From Hungatella sp. UBA3147 (lineage in GTDB: Bacteria > Bacillota > Clostridia > Lachnospirales > Lachnospiraceae), in NCBI GenBank assembly GCA_002365025.1, contig DEYX01000354.1:1-11581 (forward strand): DNA of 11,581 bases, read 5' to 3'. Positions 1 through 7,048 of this stretch are shown here, in pieces. The position numbers and the translations under genes are program-made. Position 1 is the stretch's first letter, and each line of letters starts with the position of its first letter. The notes beneath the pieces are model-generated. The model was not told where the DNA came from, did no database searches, and saw only the letters and a program-made list of their open reading frames with translations.

Positions 1-128
1 ACTGTGAGATATACAAGAAAATGGGAGAATGCATCATGCCGACAAACGGAATCTTTACAAGGGTTCTCCATGGAGGACTCATGAAGGAAGGGGATGAAAT
101 CACAGTATGTACCGAGCTGGAATCGTAA
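1..128 (+). CDS. MOSC-domain protein, C-terminal fragment
   Basis: The open frame runs in from the left edge (first whole codon at 3) and stops with TAA at 126-128. The visible peptide includes CEIYKKMGECIMP, GIFTRVLHGG and KEGDEI. This resembles the end of MOSC domains (the domain shared with molybdenum cofactor sulfurases), which in clostridia often sit just before MogA, sometimes fused to MoaC. The last 22 bases overlap the start of mogA in another frame, so the two are probably translationally coupled. MOSC proteins are thought to bind sulfur or the molybdenum cofactor. Only about 41 residues can be read, so the family call rests on the tail and on context, and a MoaC fusion cannot be judged here. 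Confidence 0.7.
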   Translation, partial: CEIYKKMGECIMPTNGIFTRVLHGGLMKEGDEITVCTELES

Positions 129-598
129 CCTTAAGTGATAAAGGGGCTGCCGGAGAACGGGAAGATGTAAGCGGCGCAGTCATAAGAGAGATATTGGAGA
201 AAGCAGGCTTTAAAGTGGTAAGCTATAAGCTCCTTGCCGATGAAGGAGAGGACTTAAAAGAGGAACTCATGCGCTTAAGCGATGAGGTGGAATGTGATCT
301 GGTTCTGACTACCGGCGGGACCGGCTTTTCTCCCAGGGATGTGACCCCGGAGGCCACTCTTGCTGTTGCGGACCGCAATGCACCGGGAATTGCCGAGGCC
401 ATACGGGCATACAGTATGACTGTGACCAAGCGGGCCATGTTAAGCAGGGGCGCCAGCGTCATCCGGGGATCGACCCTTATCATCAACCTTCCGGGAAGTC
501 CTAAGGCGGTGAGGGAGAGTCTTGAATATATTCTGGATACTCTTTTCCATGGTCTGGAGATTCTGTCGGGCAGGGGCGGAGAATGCGCCAGAAAATAA
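107..598 (+). CDS. mogA: MogA/MoaB-family molybdopterin adenylyltransferase
   Basis: This 163-residue protein is full length for the MogA/MoaB family. It activates molybdopterin by adenylylation in the cytoplasm so that molybdenum can be inserted. Visible hallmarks are the N-terminal GIVTLSDKG strand-turn, the core TTGGTGFSPRDVTPEAT (about residues 68-84) and the C-terminal LPGSPKAVRE, which together form the molybdopterin-binding face. The ATG at 107 lies inside the end of the MOSC gene with a purine-rich stretch (GAAGGGGA) about 12 bases upstream; that spacing is long, fitting coupled translation. yqeB follows after 22 bases, so this is an operon. MogA and MoaB cannot be separated by eye, and MoaB-type proteins sometimes substitute. 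Confidence 0.92.
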   Translation: MYRAGIVTLSDKGAAGEREDVSGAVIREILEKAGFKVVSYKLLADEGEDLKEELMRLSDEVECDLVLTTGGTGFSPRDVTPEATLAVADRNAPGIAEAIRAYSMTVTKRAMLSRGASVIRGSTLIINLPGSPKAVRESLEYILDTLFHGLEILSGRGGECARK

Positions 599-620
599 AC
601 CAAAAGATCAGGAGATTATA

Positions 621-1433
621 ATGAAGGTACTAATAAAAGGAGCCGGTGATCTGGCATCAGGCATTGGATGCCGGCTGCAGCGCTGCGGCTTTGAACTGGT
701 CATGACGGATATCGCCGTTCCCACCACAGTGCGGCGGACGGTGGCCTTTTCAAGGGCAGTCTATGAGGGAAAGGCAATGGTGGAGGATGTCACCGGAGTT
801 TTATGTCACAGTCTGGAGGAAATCCATGAGGCCATAGCAGGGGATCAGGTTGCGGTTGTGGTCGATGAGGATTGCAAAATCCGGGATACCTGGAAGCCGG
901 ATGTAGTGGTAGATGCCATTATTGCCAAAAAGAATCTGGGAACCAGGATAACGGACGCAGATGTGGTAGTAGGTGTTGGCCCCGGGTTTACGGCAGGACT
1001 TGACTGCCATGTGGTGGTGGAGACAAAAAGAGGCCATAACCTGGGCCGCTGTATCTGGGAGGGAAGCGCGTTTCCCAACACGGGAGTTCCAGGAATGATC
1101 GGCGGTTATGATAAAGAACGGATTATCCGTGCAACGGCGGACGGAACCTTTAAAGGTCAGGTCATGATCGGCGATCTGGTAGAAGAAGGCGGTCTGGTGG
1201 GCTATTCAGGCGATGCTCCCATATATGCCCAGGTGGGAGGCGTTGTCAGAGGGCTGCTTCAGGATGGTGTTACAGTGACAAAGGGAATGAAGTCAGGTGA
1301 TGTTGATCCCAGGGGAAACTCCCAAAACTGCTACACGATCTCAGACAAGGCGTCCTCCATCGGAGGAGGCGTCCTGGAGGCGATTTTAAGCATGAAGAAG
1401 AAAAAAGGGGCGGCGGATAAAGCAGAAAAGTAA
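621..1433 (+). CDS. yqeB: YqeB-family selenium-dependent molybdenum hydroxylase accessory protein
   Basis: The 270-residue protein starts MKVLIKGAGDLASGIGCRL, a Rossmann-like glycine-rich N terminus typical of the YqeB family (also called EF2563 family). The family is found with selenium-dependent molybdenum hydroxylases and is thought to help mature their cofactor or active site; its exact chemistry is unresolved. Other conserved stretches are VVVDAIIAKKN and GVGPGFTAG in the middle and SSIGGGVLEAI near the end. The frame stays open back to 522 inside mogA, but ATG 621 is preferred: it has a GGAG at 611-614 and begins directly at the family's N-terminal motif. Neighbours mogA and mocA lie 22 bases away on each side, supporting one transcript for cofactor maturation. 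Confidence 0.88.
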   Translation: MKVLIKGAGDLASGIGCRLQRCGFELVMTDIAVPTTVRRTVAFSRAVYEGKAMVEDVTGVLCHSLEEIHEAIAGDQVAVVVDEDCKIRDTWKPDVVVDAIIAKKNLGTRITDADVVVGVGPGFTAGLDCHVVVETKRGHNLGRCIWEGSAFPNTGVPGMIGGYDKERIIRATADGTFKGQVMIGDLVEEGGLVGYSGDAPIYAQVGGVVRGLLQDGVTVTKGMKSGDVDPRGNSQNCYTISDKASSIGGGVLEAILSMKKKKGAADKAEK

Positions 1434-1455
1434 TGAAAAGAGGAGGTTTGATGGC

Positions 1456-2031
1456 ATGAAACTGGCACTAATCCTTCTGGCAGCAGGTGACAGCCGCAGA
1501 TTTAACGGCAATAAGCTGCTTCATGAATTCAAGGGGAAACCCATGTACCAATACATTTTAGAGGAAGTGGAAAAGCTTCCGGACGGCATCTTTGACAGGA
1601 AAGTGGTTGTTACCCAGTACCAGGAAATCATGGACTGCTTGAACAATTATGGCTATGAGATAGTGGTAAACGAGGAAAGCAGCCTTGGTATCTCCCATTC
1701 CATTCATCTGGCGCTGGAAGTGCTTAAAAATGAAGAAACAGATTATTGCTTTGCGGTCTGCGACCAGCCATATTTAAAGGCGGCCACCATAAGAGATCTG
1801 GTAAATGGCTGGAAAAACAGCGGAAAGGGAATCGGCTGTCTGTGTAACATGGGCGCTTTGGGAAATCCGGCCATCTTTTCCAGAAACTACTTAAAGGAGC
1901 TTCTGAAATTAGAGGGAGATGTGGGAGGAAAGCGGGTTATCCGGAGACATATTGAAGATTTGTACCTTCACGAGGTGCCGGATGGCCTGGAACTGGTGGA
2001 TATTGATGTGCGGAAAAATTCCGAATCCTGA
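1456..2031 (+). CDS. mocA: MocA-like molybdenum cofactor cytidylyltransferase
   Basis: This 191-residue nucleotidyltransferase of the MobA/MocA fold probably attaches CMP to the molybdenum cofactor to give the cytosine dinucleotide form used by hydroxylases of the xanthine dehydrogenase family. The N-terminal LAAGDSRRF (8-16) with Lys20 is the nucleotide-binding loop; LAAG rather than the LAGG of GTP-using MobA favours CTP. CDQPYL (102-107) holds the metal-binding Asp. GNPAIF (136-141) and GDVGGKRVI (154-162) are conserved substrate-side motifs, and DIDV lies near the end. AGGAGG at 1441-1446 favours ATG 1456 over the out-of-frame ATG at 1451. It is the last gene of the operon. Specificity for CTP is inference; a YgfJ-type hydroxylase accessory role is the alternative. 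Confidence 0.85.
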   Translation: MKLALILLAAGDSRRFNGNKLLHEFKGKPMYQYILEEVEKLPDGIFDRKVVVTQYQEIMDCLNNYGYEIVVNEESSLGISHSIHLALEVLKNEETDYCFAVCDQPYLKAATIRDLVNGWKNSGKGIGCLCNMGALGNPAIFSRNYLKELLKLEGDVGGKRVIRRHIEDLYLHEVPDGLELVDIDVRKNSES

Positions 2032-2040
2032 TCTTCAGAT

Positions 2041-2080
2041 AAATTTGTTATATAATATGAGAATATAATAAACAAATATT
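2041..2080 (+). promoter_or_regulatory. AT-rich promoter-like region before the flavin reductase gene
   Basis: Two perfect TATAAT hexamers occur at 2051-2056 and 2064-2069, flanked by a 7-bp inverted repeat ATTTGTT (2043-2049) and AACAAAT (2071-2077). TTGTTA at 2045-2050 is only 13 bases from the second box, so no well-spaced -35 was found. A promoter is likely because no terminator separates the previous operon and the gap is 69 bases, but read-through from mocA is possible. Confidence 0.35.
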
Positions 2081-2100
2081 AAAAGTATGGAGGTATTAAC

Positions 2101-2607
2101 ATGTTAAAACCAGTTGATCTAAAACAAGTAACCATGGATCCGTTTACAATGATAGGAAAAGAGTGGATGCTGATATCCGCCGGCAGTGAGGAAAAGTATA
2201 ATATGATGACAGCCAGTTGGGGAGGGCTTGGAATCATGTGGAATAAGAGCGTATCTACCATTGTTCTCCGTCCCCAGAGATATACCCTGGAATTTATTGA
2301 CCAGAACGAGTATTACGCCCTTAGCTTTTTCGGTGATAATTGCAGAGCCGCTTTAAATTACTGCGGCGCCCATTCCGGACGTGACGTGGATAAGGAGAAA
2401 GAGGCTGGACTTACCCCTGTCTTTGATGCAGAGGCGCCTTATTTTTCAGAAGCAAGACTGGTACTTATCTGCCGCAAGCTTTATAAGCAGAGGATCGATC
2501 CCAATGGCTTTTTTGATCAAACCATTGATAAGCAAAATTATCCGCATAAAGATTACCATGATACGATCATAGGAGAAATTGTAAAAGTATTAAAGGCAGA
2601 TGAATAG
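2101..2607 (+). CDS. Flavin reductase-family (DIM6/NTAB-like) flavoprotein
   Basis: A 168-residue protein with the flavin reductase-like split-barrel pattern: MISAG-type strand, then NMMTASWGGLGIMWNK (about residues 35-50), then TIVLRPQRYT and YYALSFF. In this family the MTASW-type segment and the following strands bind FMN, and members reduce free flavin or act as flavin-dependent oxidoreductases in the cytoplasm. The length fits short clostridial members. GGAGG at 2089-2093 lies 7 bases before the ATG. It stands alone between a promoter-like region and a terminator. The physiological substrate cannot be told from sequence; an electron-transfer or oxygen-detoxification role is possible but unsupported here. 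Confidence 0.83.
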   Translation: MLKPVDLKQVTMDPFTMIGKEWMLISAGSEEKYNMMTASWGGLGIMWNKSVSTIVLRPQRYTLEFIDQNEYYALSFFGDNCRAALNYCGAHSGRDVDKEKEAGLTPVFDAEAPYFSEARLVLICRKLYKQRIDPNGFFDQTIDKQNYPHKDYHDTIIGEIVKVLKADE

Positions 2608-2642
2608 ACCGATTTGGTAAATAAAATACTGCTAAAGCTATA

Positions 2643-2674
2643 AAAGGGAGGGTGCCGTTTGCCCTTCTTTTTTT
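2643..2674 (+). terminator. Rho-independent terminator after the flavin reductase gene
   Basis: AAAGGGAGGG (2643-2652) pairs with CCCTTCTTTT (2662-2671) through a 9-base loop, with two G-T wobbles, and the 3' arm merges into a run of seven T (2668-2674). It lies 35 bases after the stop codon. Confidence 0.75.
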
Positions 2675-2716
2675 GTTATGCCTGGTCATTATTAAGATGA
2701 AAAAAGTGGTAAAATG

Positions 2717-2745
2717 TTTCTTATGGAATTAAAATAGTGTATAAT
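2717..2745 (+). promoter_or_regulatory. Probable promoter of the GGDEF/HD-GYP gene
   Basis: A perfect TATAAT lies at 2740-2745, 21 bases before the start codon and downstream of the preceding terminator. The -35 region at 17-bp spacing is a poor TTTCTT (2717-2722), so activation or an alternative -35 is possible. Confidence 0.5.
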
Positions 2746-2766
2746 ACCATTTAAAGGGGGAGTAGT

Positions 2767-4446
2767 ATGATTAAATGGTTAATGGGCAAAATGGGTGATT
2801 TTAAGCGAAAAAGAGATCCTTTAAAACAGGAAAGAATTAAAATCTGCTTCATGTATTTGATTTTTGGTTTTGTCTGGGTTTATTTTTCCGACAGAATCGT
2901 GAACCGGCTCGTTTACAATCCTTCTGTAAGGATGGTGATTCATACTTATAAGGGAATGGTGTATGTTTTGTTTACCGCCTCGGTTCTCTACTATTTAATT
3001 TCCAATCTTTTAAGGAAGGTGGAACAGGCTGACCAAAAATTAAGGGTAAGCGAAGAGAAATATAAGGCTGTCATAAACCAGATGCAGTTAGGCATGGCAT
3101 TGTATGAGGGGGTCTCCGGCGAAGATATATTAAAGTACAGGCTGGTGGACTCTAATCACAGCTATGAGGTACTGACCGGATTAAAGAAAGAAGAGATAAT
3201 AGGAAAATATTATTTCGAAATACATGAAGATGTGGTACCGGAAAACTTGGAAAAGCTGATCAGGACCATTAAAACAGGAGAATCAACCAGCTACGAGCGG
3301 TTTCAGAAGAATACAAATTATTATTACCAGGTCCTGGCATCCCGCCCAAAGGAAAACCAGCTGGCCATTATCTTAAATGACATAACCAAAAGCAAGCAGG
3401 CGGAGGAACGGCTGCATTATTTAAGCTATCATGATCAGCTGACTGGATTATACAACCGGAGATTTTTTGAAGAACAGCTGATACGGCTGAATTCCCGGAA
3501 CTATTATCCGTTAATTATTACCATGGCTGATATCAATGGGTTAAAGCTTATGAATGATTCCTTTGGACACACAGCGGGAGATATCTATATTCAAAAAGTG
3601 GCTGAATTATTAAGAGAGGGTTTCAGGGAAAAAGACATCATAAGCCGTCTGGGAGGCGATGAATTCATCATACTGTCTCCCAATACCGATACAGCGGAAA
3701 TTAAAGAATTGATCGGCAGGATCAATGAACGTACAAAACATGAAGCTGTCAATAAGATCACTCTTTCCGTTTCCTTTGGATACAGTGTAAAATACAGGGA
3801 AGAAGAATCCATATTAGAGGTGCTCAGAAAAGCTGAGGATTATATGTATAAGAAAAAGCTGCTGGTAAGTGCGGGAATAAGGGGAAAGACCATATATACG
3901 GTTATGGCGGCCCTTCATGAGAAAAATCCGAGGGAAGAACAGCATTCCTTCCGCGTGTCAGAGCTGTGCGAAAAGATGGGGACAGCCCTCGGACTGCAGG
4001 AAGATGAAGTAAAAGAGTTAAAGACCGTTGGATTGCTCCATGATATCGGCAAGGTTGCAATTGAAGAAGGGATATTGAATAAAAACGGAAAACTGGTGGA
4101 ACAGGAATGGGCAGAAATTAAAAAGCACCCGGAAATCGGATACCGCATTTTAAGCTCGGTCAATGAGCTGTCAGAGATGGCGGATTACGTTCTGGCACAC
4201 CATGAACGGTGGGATGGAAATGGTTATCCAAAGGGGCTTAAGGGGAATGAAATACCGGTCCAGTCCAGGATCATTGCCATTGCAGATGCATACGATGCCA
4301 TGATCAGTGAAAGAAGCTACCGCCAGGCATTACCCAAGGAATATGCGATCAGTGAGCTGGTTAAGGGAGCCGGTACGCAGTTTTGCAGGGAATATGTCCA
4401 TGTATTTATTGATAAGGTCGTTTATGACGTAAAAGTCAGCGTTTAG
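2767..4446 (+). CDS. Membrane PAS-GGDEF-HD-GYP cyclic di-GMP synthase/phosphodiesterase
   Basis: This 559-residue signalling protein has two transmembrane segments (about 26-40 and 62-80), a linker helix, a PAS-like sensor (about 95-208), a GGDEF domain (about 218-368) and an HD-GYP domain (about 374-555). The GGDEF active site is intact: DINGLK...ND at 255-264, GGDEF at 296-300, and an inhibitory-site RxxD (REKD, 287-290) exactly five residues ahead. The HD-GYP part is also intact: HDIGK at 425-429, HPEIGYRIL near 454-462, HHERWDGNGYP at 478-488 and DAYDAM. It should both make cyclic di-GMP from GTP and hydrolyse it, with PAS input deciding the balance. An AGGGGGAG site precedes the ATG. It is monocistronic. 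Ligand and net activity are unknown; one domain could be mainly regulatory. Confidence 0.93.
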   Translation: MIKWLMGKMGDFKRKRDPLKQERIKICFMYLIFGFVWVYFSDRIVNRLVYNPSVRMVIHTYKGMVYVLFTASVLYYLISNLLRKVEQADQKLRVSEEKYKAVINQMQLGMALYEGVSGEDILKYRLVDSNHSYEVLTGLKKEEIIGKYYFEIHEDVVPENLEKLIRTIKTGESTSYERFQKNTNYYYQVLASRPKENQLAIILNDITKSKQAEERLHYLSYHDQLTGLYNRRFFEEQLIRLNSRNYYPLIITMADINGLKLMNDSFGHTAGDIYIQKVAELLREGFREKDIISRLGGDEFIILSPNTDTAEIKELIGRINERTKHEAVNKITLSVSFGYSVKYREEESILEVLRKAEDYMYKKKLLVSAGIRGKTIYTVMAALHEKNPREEQHSFRVSELCEKMGTALGLQEDEVKELKTVGLLHDIGKVAIEEGILNKNGKLVEQEWAEIKKHPEIGYRILSSVNELSEMADYVLAHHERWDGNGYPKGLKGNEIPVQSRIIAIADAYDAMISERSYRQALPKEYAISELVKGAGTQFCREYVHVFIDKVVYDVKVSV

Positions 4447-4461
4447 AATAAAGAGAATTTT

Positions 4462-4497
4462 AAGAAGGCTCGTCCCGAAATGGAAGGGCCTTTTTCT
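4462..4497 (+). terminator. Probable terminator after the GGDEF/HD-GYP gene
   Basis: AAGGC (4465-4469) and GCCTT (4488-4492) form the base of a stem, with CCC and GGG inside able to pair further or alternatively, followed by TTTTTCTGTTT. It sits about 20 bases after the stop codon. The stem is short, so strength is uncertain. Confidence 0.55.
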
Positions 4498-4605
4498 GTT
4501 TAGTTCCATAAAATATAAAACATGCTTTTTCTGACTATGTTTTCTGATATTTGGAAACCCTATGTTTAGAATCAGCAATGATGAAAGAAAGGGACGAGAT
4601 CCATC

Positions 4606-5535
4606 ATGGAGATGAAAGATCTTAATAAAATCATAAAAACCAGAATGGCCAGGTTAAGACATGCGTTTTTTCAGGGCTGGTATTTTAAACATCAGAATGC
4701 AGATACGGTCTTAGCCTTTATACCTGGCCATAGTGCAGACGAAAAGGGAGTGAAGCGCCCGTTTTTGCAGATCATATGGAATGAAAACTCTTATTCTCTG
4801 GATTTTGAAGAGGAAGATTATCTGGTTGACAGAAAGAGAAAAAGGATTATTCTTGGAAATAATATCTTTTCCCTGACCGGCGTTAAGGTGGATATCCAGT
4901 CAAAGGATATTTCTATTCAGGGAATGATCCGTTACGGCTCCTTAAGTCCCATCGAATATAACATCATGGGCCCCTTCCAATGGATCCCCTTTATGGAATG
5001 CAGGCATGAGATCATCAGCATGTCCCACACCCTGAAAGGAAGCCTTACCGTCAATGGAAAGGTCCTGGATTTTGACGGGGAAAAGGGATATATAGAGGGA
5101 GACAGGGGCAGATCCTTTCCAAGGGATTATTTATGGCTTCAATGCAACCGGTTTTCACAGGAGGCATCTGTCATGGTTTCCATTGCCCACATTCCTTTTA
5201 TCGGACACAGCTTTCAGGGCTGTATTTGTGTCATCCAGTATAAAGGACAGGAATACCGCTTTGCCACCTATCTGGGAGTTAAAGTGGTATGCAAAAGGGA
5301 AACAGCGGTCATATTAAAGCAGGGACAATACACATTTAAAATATTTTTAACAAACCAGAACAGGATAAAGAAATCAGGGTTTTCTCACAGGCTTTTGGCT
5401 CCTGATCTGGGAAAGATGGTGCGCTTTATAAAAGAGGAGCATTTATTGCTGGCAAGGTTTTTGCTTTATAAAGAGGAGGAACTGATATTTGATTTAACAA
5501 GTGACCATGTAAGCTTCGAGTATGTTGATAGATAG
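4606..5535 (+). CDS. Tocopherol cyclase-family protein
   Basis: This 309-residue protein carries the pattern of the tocopherol cyclase-like family (a lipocalin-related double beta-barrel fold): FQGWYFKH at 22-29, MGPFQWIPFMEC at 121-132, HEIISMSHTLKGSL at 134-147, and the core GYIEGDRGRSFP at 161-172 followed by YLWLQCN. Plant and cyanobacterial members cyclise phytyl quinols to tocopherols; related bacterial proteins are mostly uncharacterised. An anaerobic Firmicute does not make tocopherol, so the substrate is unknown and may be another isoprenoid, quinol or lipid, or the protein may only bind one. From memory the core usually reads close to EKDWGRSFP; here the Lys and Trp are replaced (EGDRG). 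No signal peptide or membrane helix is seen. AAAGAAAGGGA lies about 11 bases before ATG 4606; ATG 4612 is an alternative. No clear promoter was found in the 108 bases after the preceding terminator. Confidence 0.8.
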   Translation: MEMKDLNKIIKTRMARLRHAFFQGWYFKHQNADTVLAFIPGHSADEKGVKRPFLQIIWNENSYSLDFEEEDYLVDRKRKRIILGNNIFSLTGVKVDIQSKDISIQGMIRYGSLSPIEYNIMGPFQWIPFMECRHEIISMSHTLKGSLTVNGKVLDFDGEKGYIEGDRGRSFPRDYLWLQCNRFSQEASVMVSIAHIPFIGHSFQGCICVIQYKGQEYRFATYLGVKVVCKRETAVILKQGQYTFKIFLTNQNRIKKSGFSHRLLAPDLGKMVRFIKEEHLLLARFLLYKEEELIFDLTSDHVSFEYVDR

Positions 5536-5545
5536 TTTCTATAAG

Positions 5546-5587
5546 TAAGGCTTATTTATAGAGTTTATGAATTGGACGTAAGCCTTA
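5546..5587. repeat. Perfect 9-bp inverted repeat before the CGAxxG-protein gene
   Basis: TAAGGCTTA (5546-5554) and TAAGCCTTA (5579-5587) are exact reverse complements with 24 bases between. The left arm is also part of a small alternative hairpin, ATAAG (5541-5545) with CTTAT (5551-5555). There is no T-run after the right arm, so it is a poor intrinsic terminator. The right arm lies inside the spacer of the proposed promoter at 5572-5601, which fits an operator or looped repressor site. Confidence 0.6.
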
Positions 5588-5601
5588 AATCTTAATAGAA
5601 T
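5572..5601 (+). promoter_or_regulatory. Probable promoter of the CGAxxG/TDT operon
   Basis: TTGGAC (5572-5577) and TAGAAT (5596-5601) are 18 bases apart. The -10 matches consensus in five of six positions; the -35 is weaker. The right arm of the inverted repeat occupies most of the spacer. The untranslated leader would be about 30 bases. Confidence 0.5.
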
Positions 5602-5636
5602 ATAAGTATCAATAAACATGCAGGAGGATACAAGAG

Positions 5637-6137
5637 ATGAATGTGAAACAGGCGGTTAGTGCGAAGAAGATCGGAGATGATGCGGAAGCTCTGTTTCGGG
5701 GAGGATTTTTTTGCTCAGAGGCAGTCGTAAGTTCCATGAGATCTAACTTTGAACTGGATTTACCGGAGGAAATCATAGCCATGGCATCCGGCTTCCCTGT
5801 TGGAATCGGACGATCCAAGTGTCTGTGCGGGGCGGTTTCCGGCGGAGTGATGGCTCTTGGCATATTCTTTGGACGGACAAAGCAGGGAGATTCAAAGGTG
5901 GAAAAGAACTTAGAAGTGTCAAAGGAGTTACACGACTGGTTTAAGGAAAGCAACGGGAAGAATGCACTATGCTGCCGGATCCTGACCAAAGAATTTGATA
6001 TGGGACAAGGAGAGCACAAGGAACAGTGCATCCATTTCACTGGAATGGTAGCTAAAAAAGTGGCTGAGATCGTGGTACGGGAATACGGCCTTACAAATAC
6101 CGATGAGACAGAGTCTGCGGAGGAATGTCATGATTAA
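5637..6137 (+). CDS. C_GCAxxG_C_C-family putative redox protein
   Basis: A 166-residue protein with the signature of the C_GCAxxG_C_C family, named for conserved cysteines and a CGAxxG motif. Here Cys26 lies in GFFCSEAV, the CGAVSG motif begins at Cys64 (with an extra Cys62), Cys112/Cys113 follow in LCCRIL, and Cys131 lies in EQCIHF; Cys164 is near the end. These spaced cysteines suggest dithiol chemistry or metal/iron-sulfur binding, but no biochemical function is established for the family. From memory, members are often encoded beside transporter genes, as here: the next gene overlaps by 8 bases and encodes a TDT-type transporter. AGGAGG at 5622-5627 gives a clear start. No signal peptide or membrane helix, so it is probably cytoplasmic. 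Confidence 0.85.
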   Translation: MNVKQAVSAKKIGDDAEALFRGGFFCSEAVVSSMRSNFELDLPEEIIAMASGFPVGIGRSKCLCGAVSGGVMALGIFFGRTKQGDSKVEKNLEVSKELHDWFKESNGKNALCCRILTKEFDMGQGEHKEQCIHFTGMVAKKVAEIVVREYGLTNTDETESAEECHD

Positions 6138-7035
6138 AAAGGTTCCCATTCCCATGGCAGGGCTTTCCCTTGGGTTTGCGGCCCTGGGAAATCTCCTTCA
6201 AAGCTATTCAGAATCCATCCGCCTGGTATGCGGAAGCCTCTCCGCTGTATTGGCGATTTTATTTTTGTGTAAATGTGTGTTTCATTTTGATATGGTAAAA
6301 GAGGATATGAAAAATCCGGTGATGGCAAGCGTATCAGGGACATTTTCCATGGCAGTAATCCTGTTATCTGCTTATACAAAGCCCTTTATTGGAGGCAGTG
6401 CAGTCTATATCTGGTATTTTGGAATTGCTCTGCACGTTCTGCTCATGTTGTATTTTACGGCACGTTTTCTTTACAAGCTAAATATGAAAACCGTATTTGC
6501 CAGCTATTACATCGTTTATGTGGGAATTGTGACAGCCAGTGTGACGGCTCCGGCATTTGGTCGCACAAAACTGGGAACCGGCATTTTCTGGTTTGGCCTG
6601 ATCTGGTGCTTCATTTTACTGGCTCTTGTGACGGCCCGGTATGTAAAATACAAAGAAATTGCAGAACCGGCAAGGCCGCTGTTTTGCATCTATACGGCTC
6701 CGGTGAGCCTGTGCCTGGCTGGATATCTTCAGTCTGTAGAAGCCAAATCCGTGGCAATGGTTTTCTTTCTCATGGTATTGGCAGGAATATTATATATAAC
6801 TGTGCTGGTTTATCTGCCAAGATTTCTTGCGCTGCCTTTCTATCCAAGCTATGCTGCTTTTACATTCCCGGTGGTGATCAGTGCCATTGCAATGAAGATG
6901 TCAACAGCGTTTCTGGCAAAAATGGGATATGCTGTAGGAATTTTACCTGTCATAGTGCTTGCTGAAACCGTTATTGCAGTCTGTCTGGTGGTTTATGTAT
7001 TCATTCGTTATATGAAGTTTTTATTTAGCAGATAA
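6130..7035 (+). CDS. TDT-family (TehA/SLAC1-like) anion transporter
   Basis: This 301-residue integral membrane protein has about ten hydrophobic helices. The N terminus KVPIPMAGLSLGFAALGNL is typical of the tellurite-resistance/dicarboxylate transporter family, whose members include bacterial TehA, plant SLAC1 anion channels and fungal sulfite exporters. A late helix with AAFTFPVVISA resembles the SLAC1/TehA segment that holds the pore-gating Phe; I infer the equivalence. ATG 6130 is chosen because GGAGGAA lies just before it; an in-frame ATG at 6103 would lengthen the overlap and lacks a site. The start overlaps the redox-protein gene by 8 bases, so translation is probably coupled. The carried anion (dicarboxylate, sulfite, chloride or other) cannot be read from sequence. 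No terminator follows clearly. Confidence 0.88.
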   Translation: MIKKVPIPMAGLSLGFAALGNLLQSYSESIRLVCGSLSAVLAILFLCKCVFHFDMVKEDMKNPVMASVSGTFSMAVILLSAYTKPFIGGSAVYIWYFGIALHVLLMLYFTARFLYKLNMKTVFASYYIVYVGIVTASVTAPAFGRTKLGTGIFWFGLIWCFILLALVTARYVKYKEIAEPARPLFCIYTAPVSLCLAGYLQSVEAKSVAMVFFLMVLAGILYITVLVYLPRFLALPFYPSYAAFTFPVVISAIAMKMSTAFLAKMGYAVGILPVIVLAETVIAVCLVVYVFIRYMKFLFSR

Positions 7036-7048
7036 GCAGCTAATGTTA

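Noticed and set aside
223..603. Open frame on the minus strand across mogA
   Set aside because: It is antisense to a clear MogA gene, has no recognisable domain or ribosome site, and reads as a shadow frame.
522..620. N-terminal extension of YqeB into mogA
   Set aside because: The extra 33 residues have no family match and a far better start with GGAG lies at 621.
4527..4547. Direct repeat TTTTCTGA twice, 13 bases apart
   Set aside because: It is T-rich, short, and not aligned with a recognisable promoter; considered as a regulator site but without support.
5609..6040. 143-codon minus-strand frame across the CGAxxG gene
   Set aside because: It is a shadow of the real gene, with low-complexity Ser/Pro-rich sequence and no start signal.
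7025..7043. TTAGC/GCTAA hairpin at the end of the TDT gene as a terminator
   Set aside because: Only five pairs, AT-rich, and no T-run follows.
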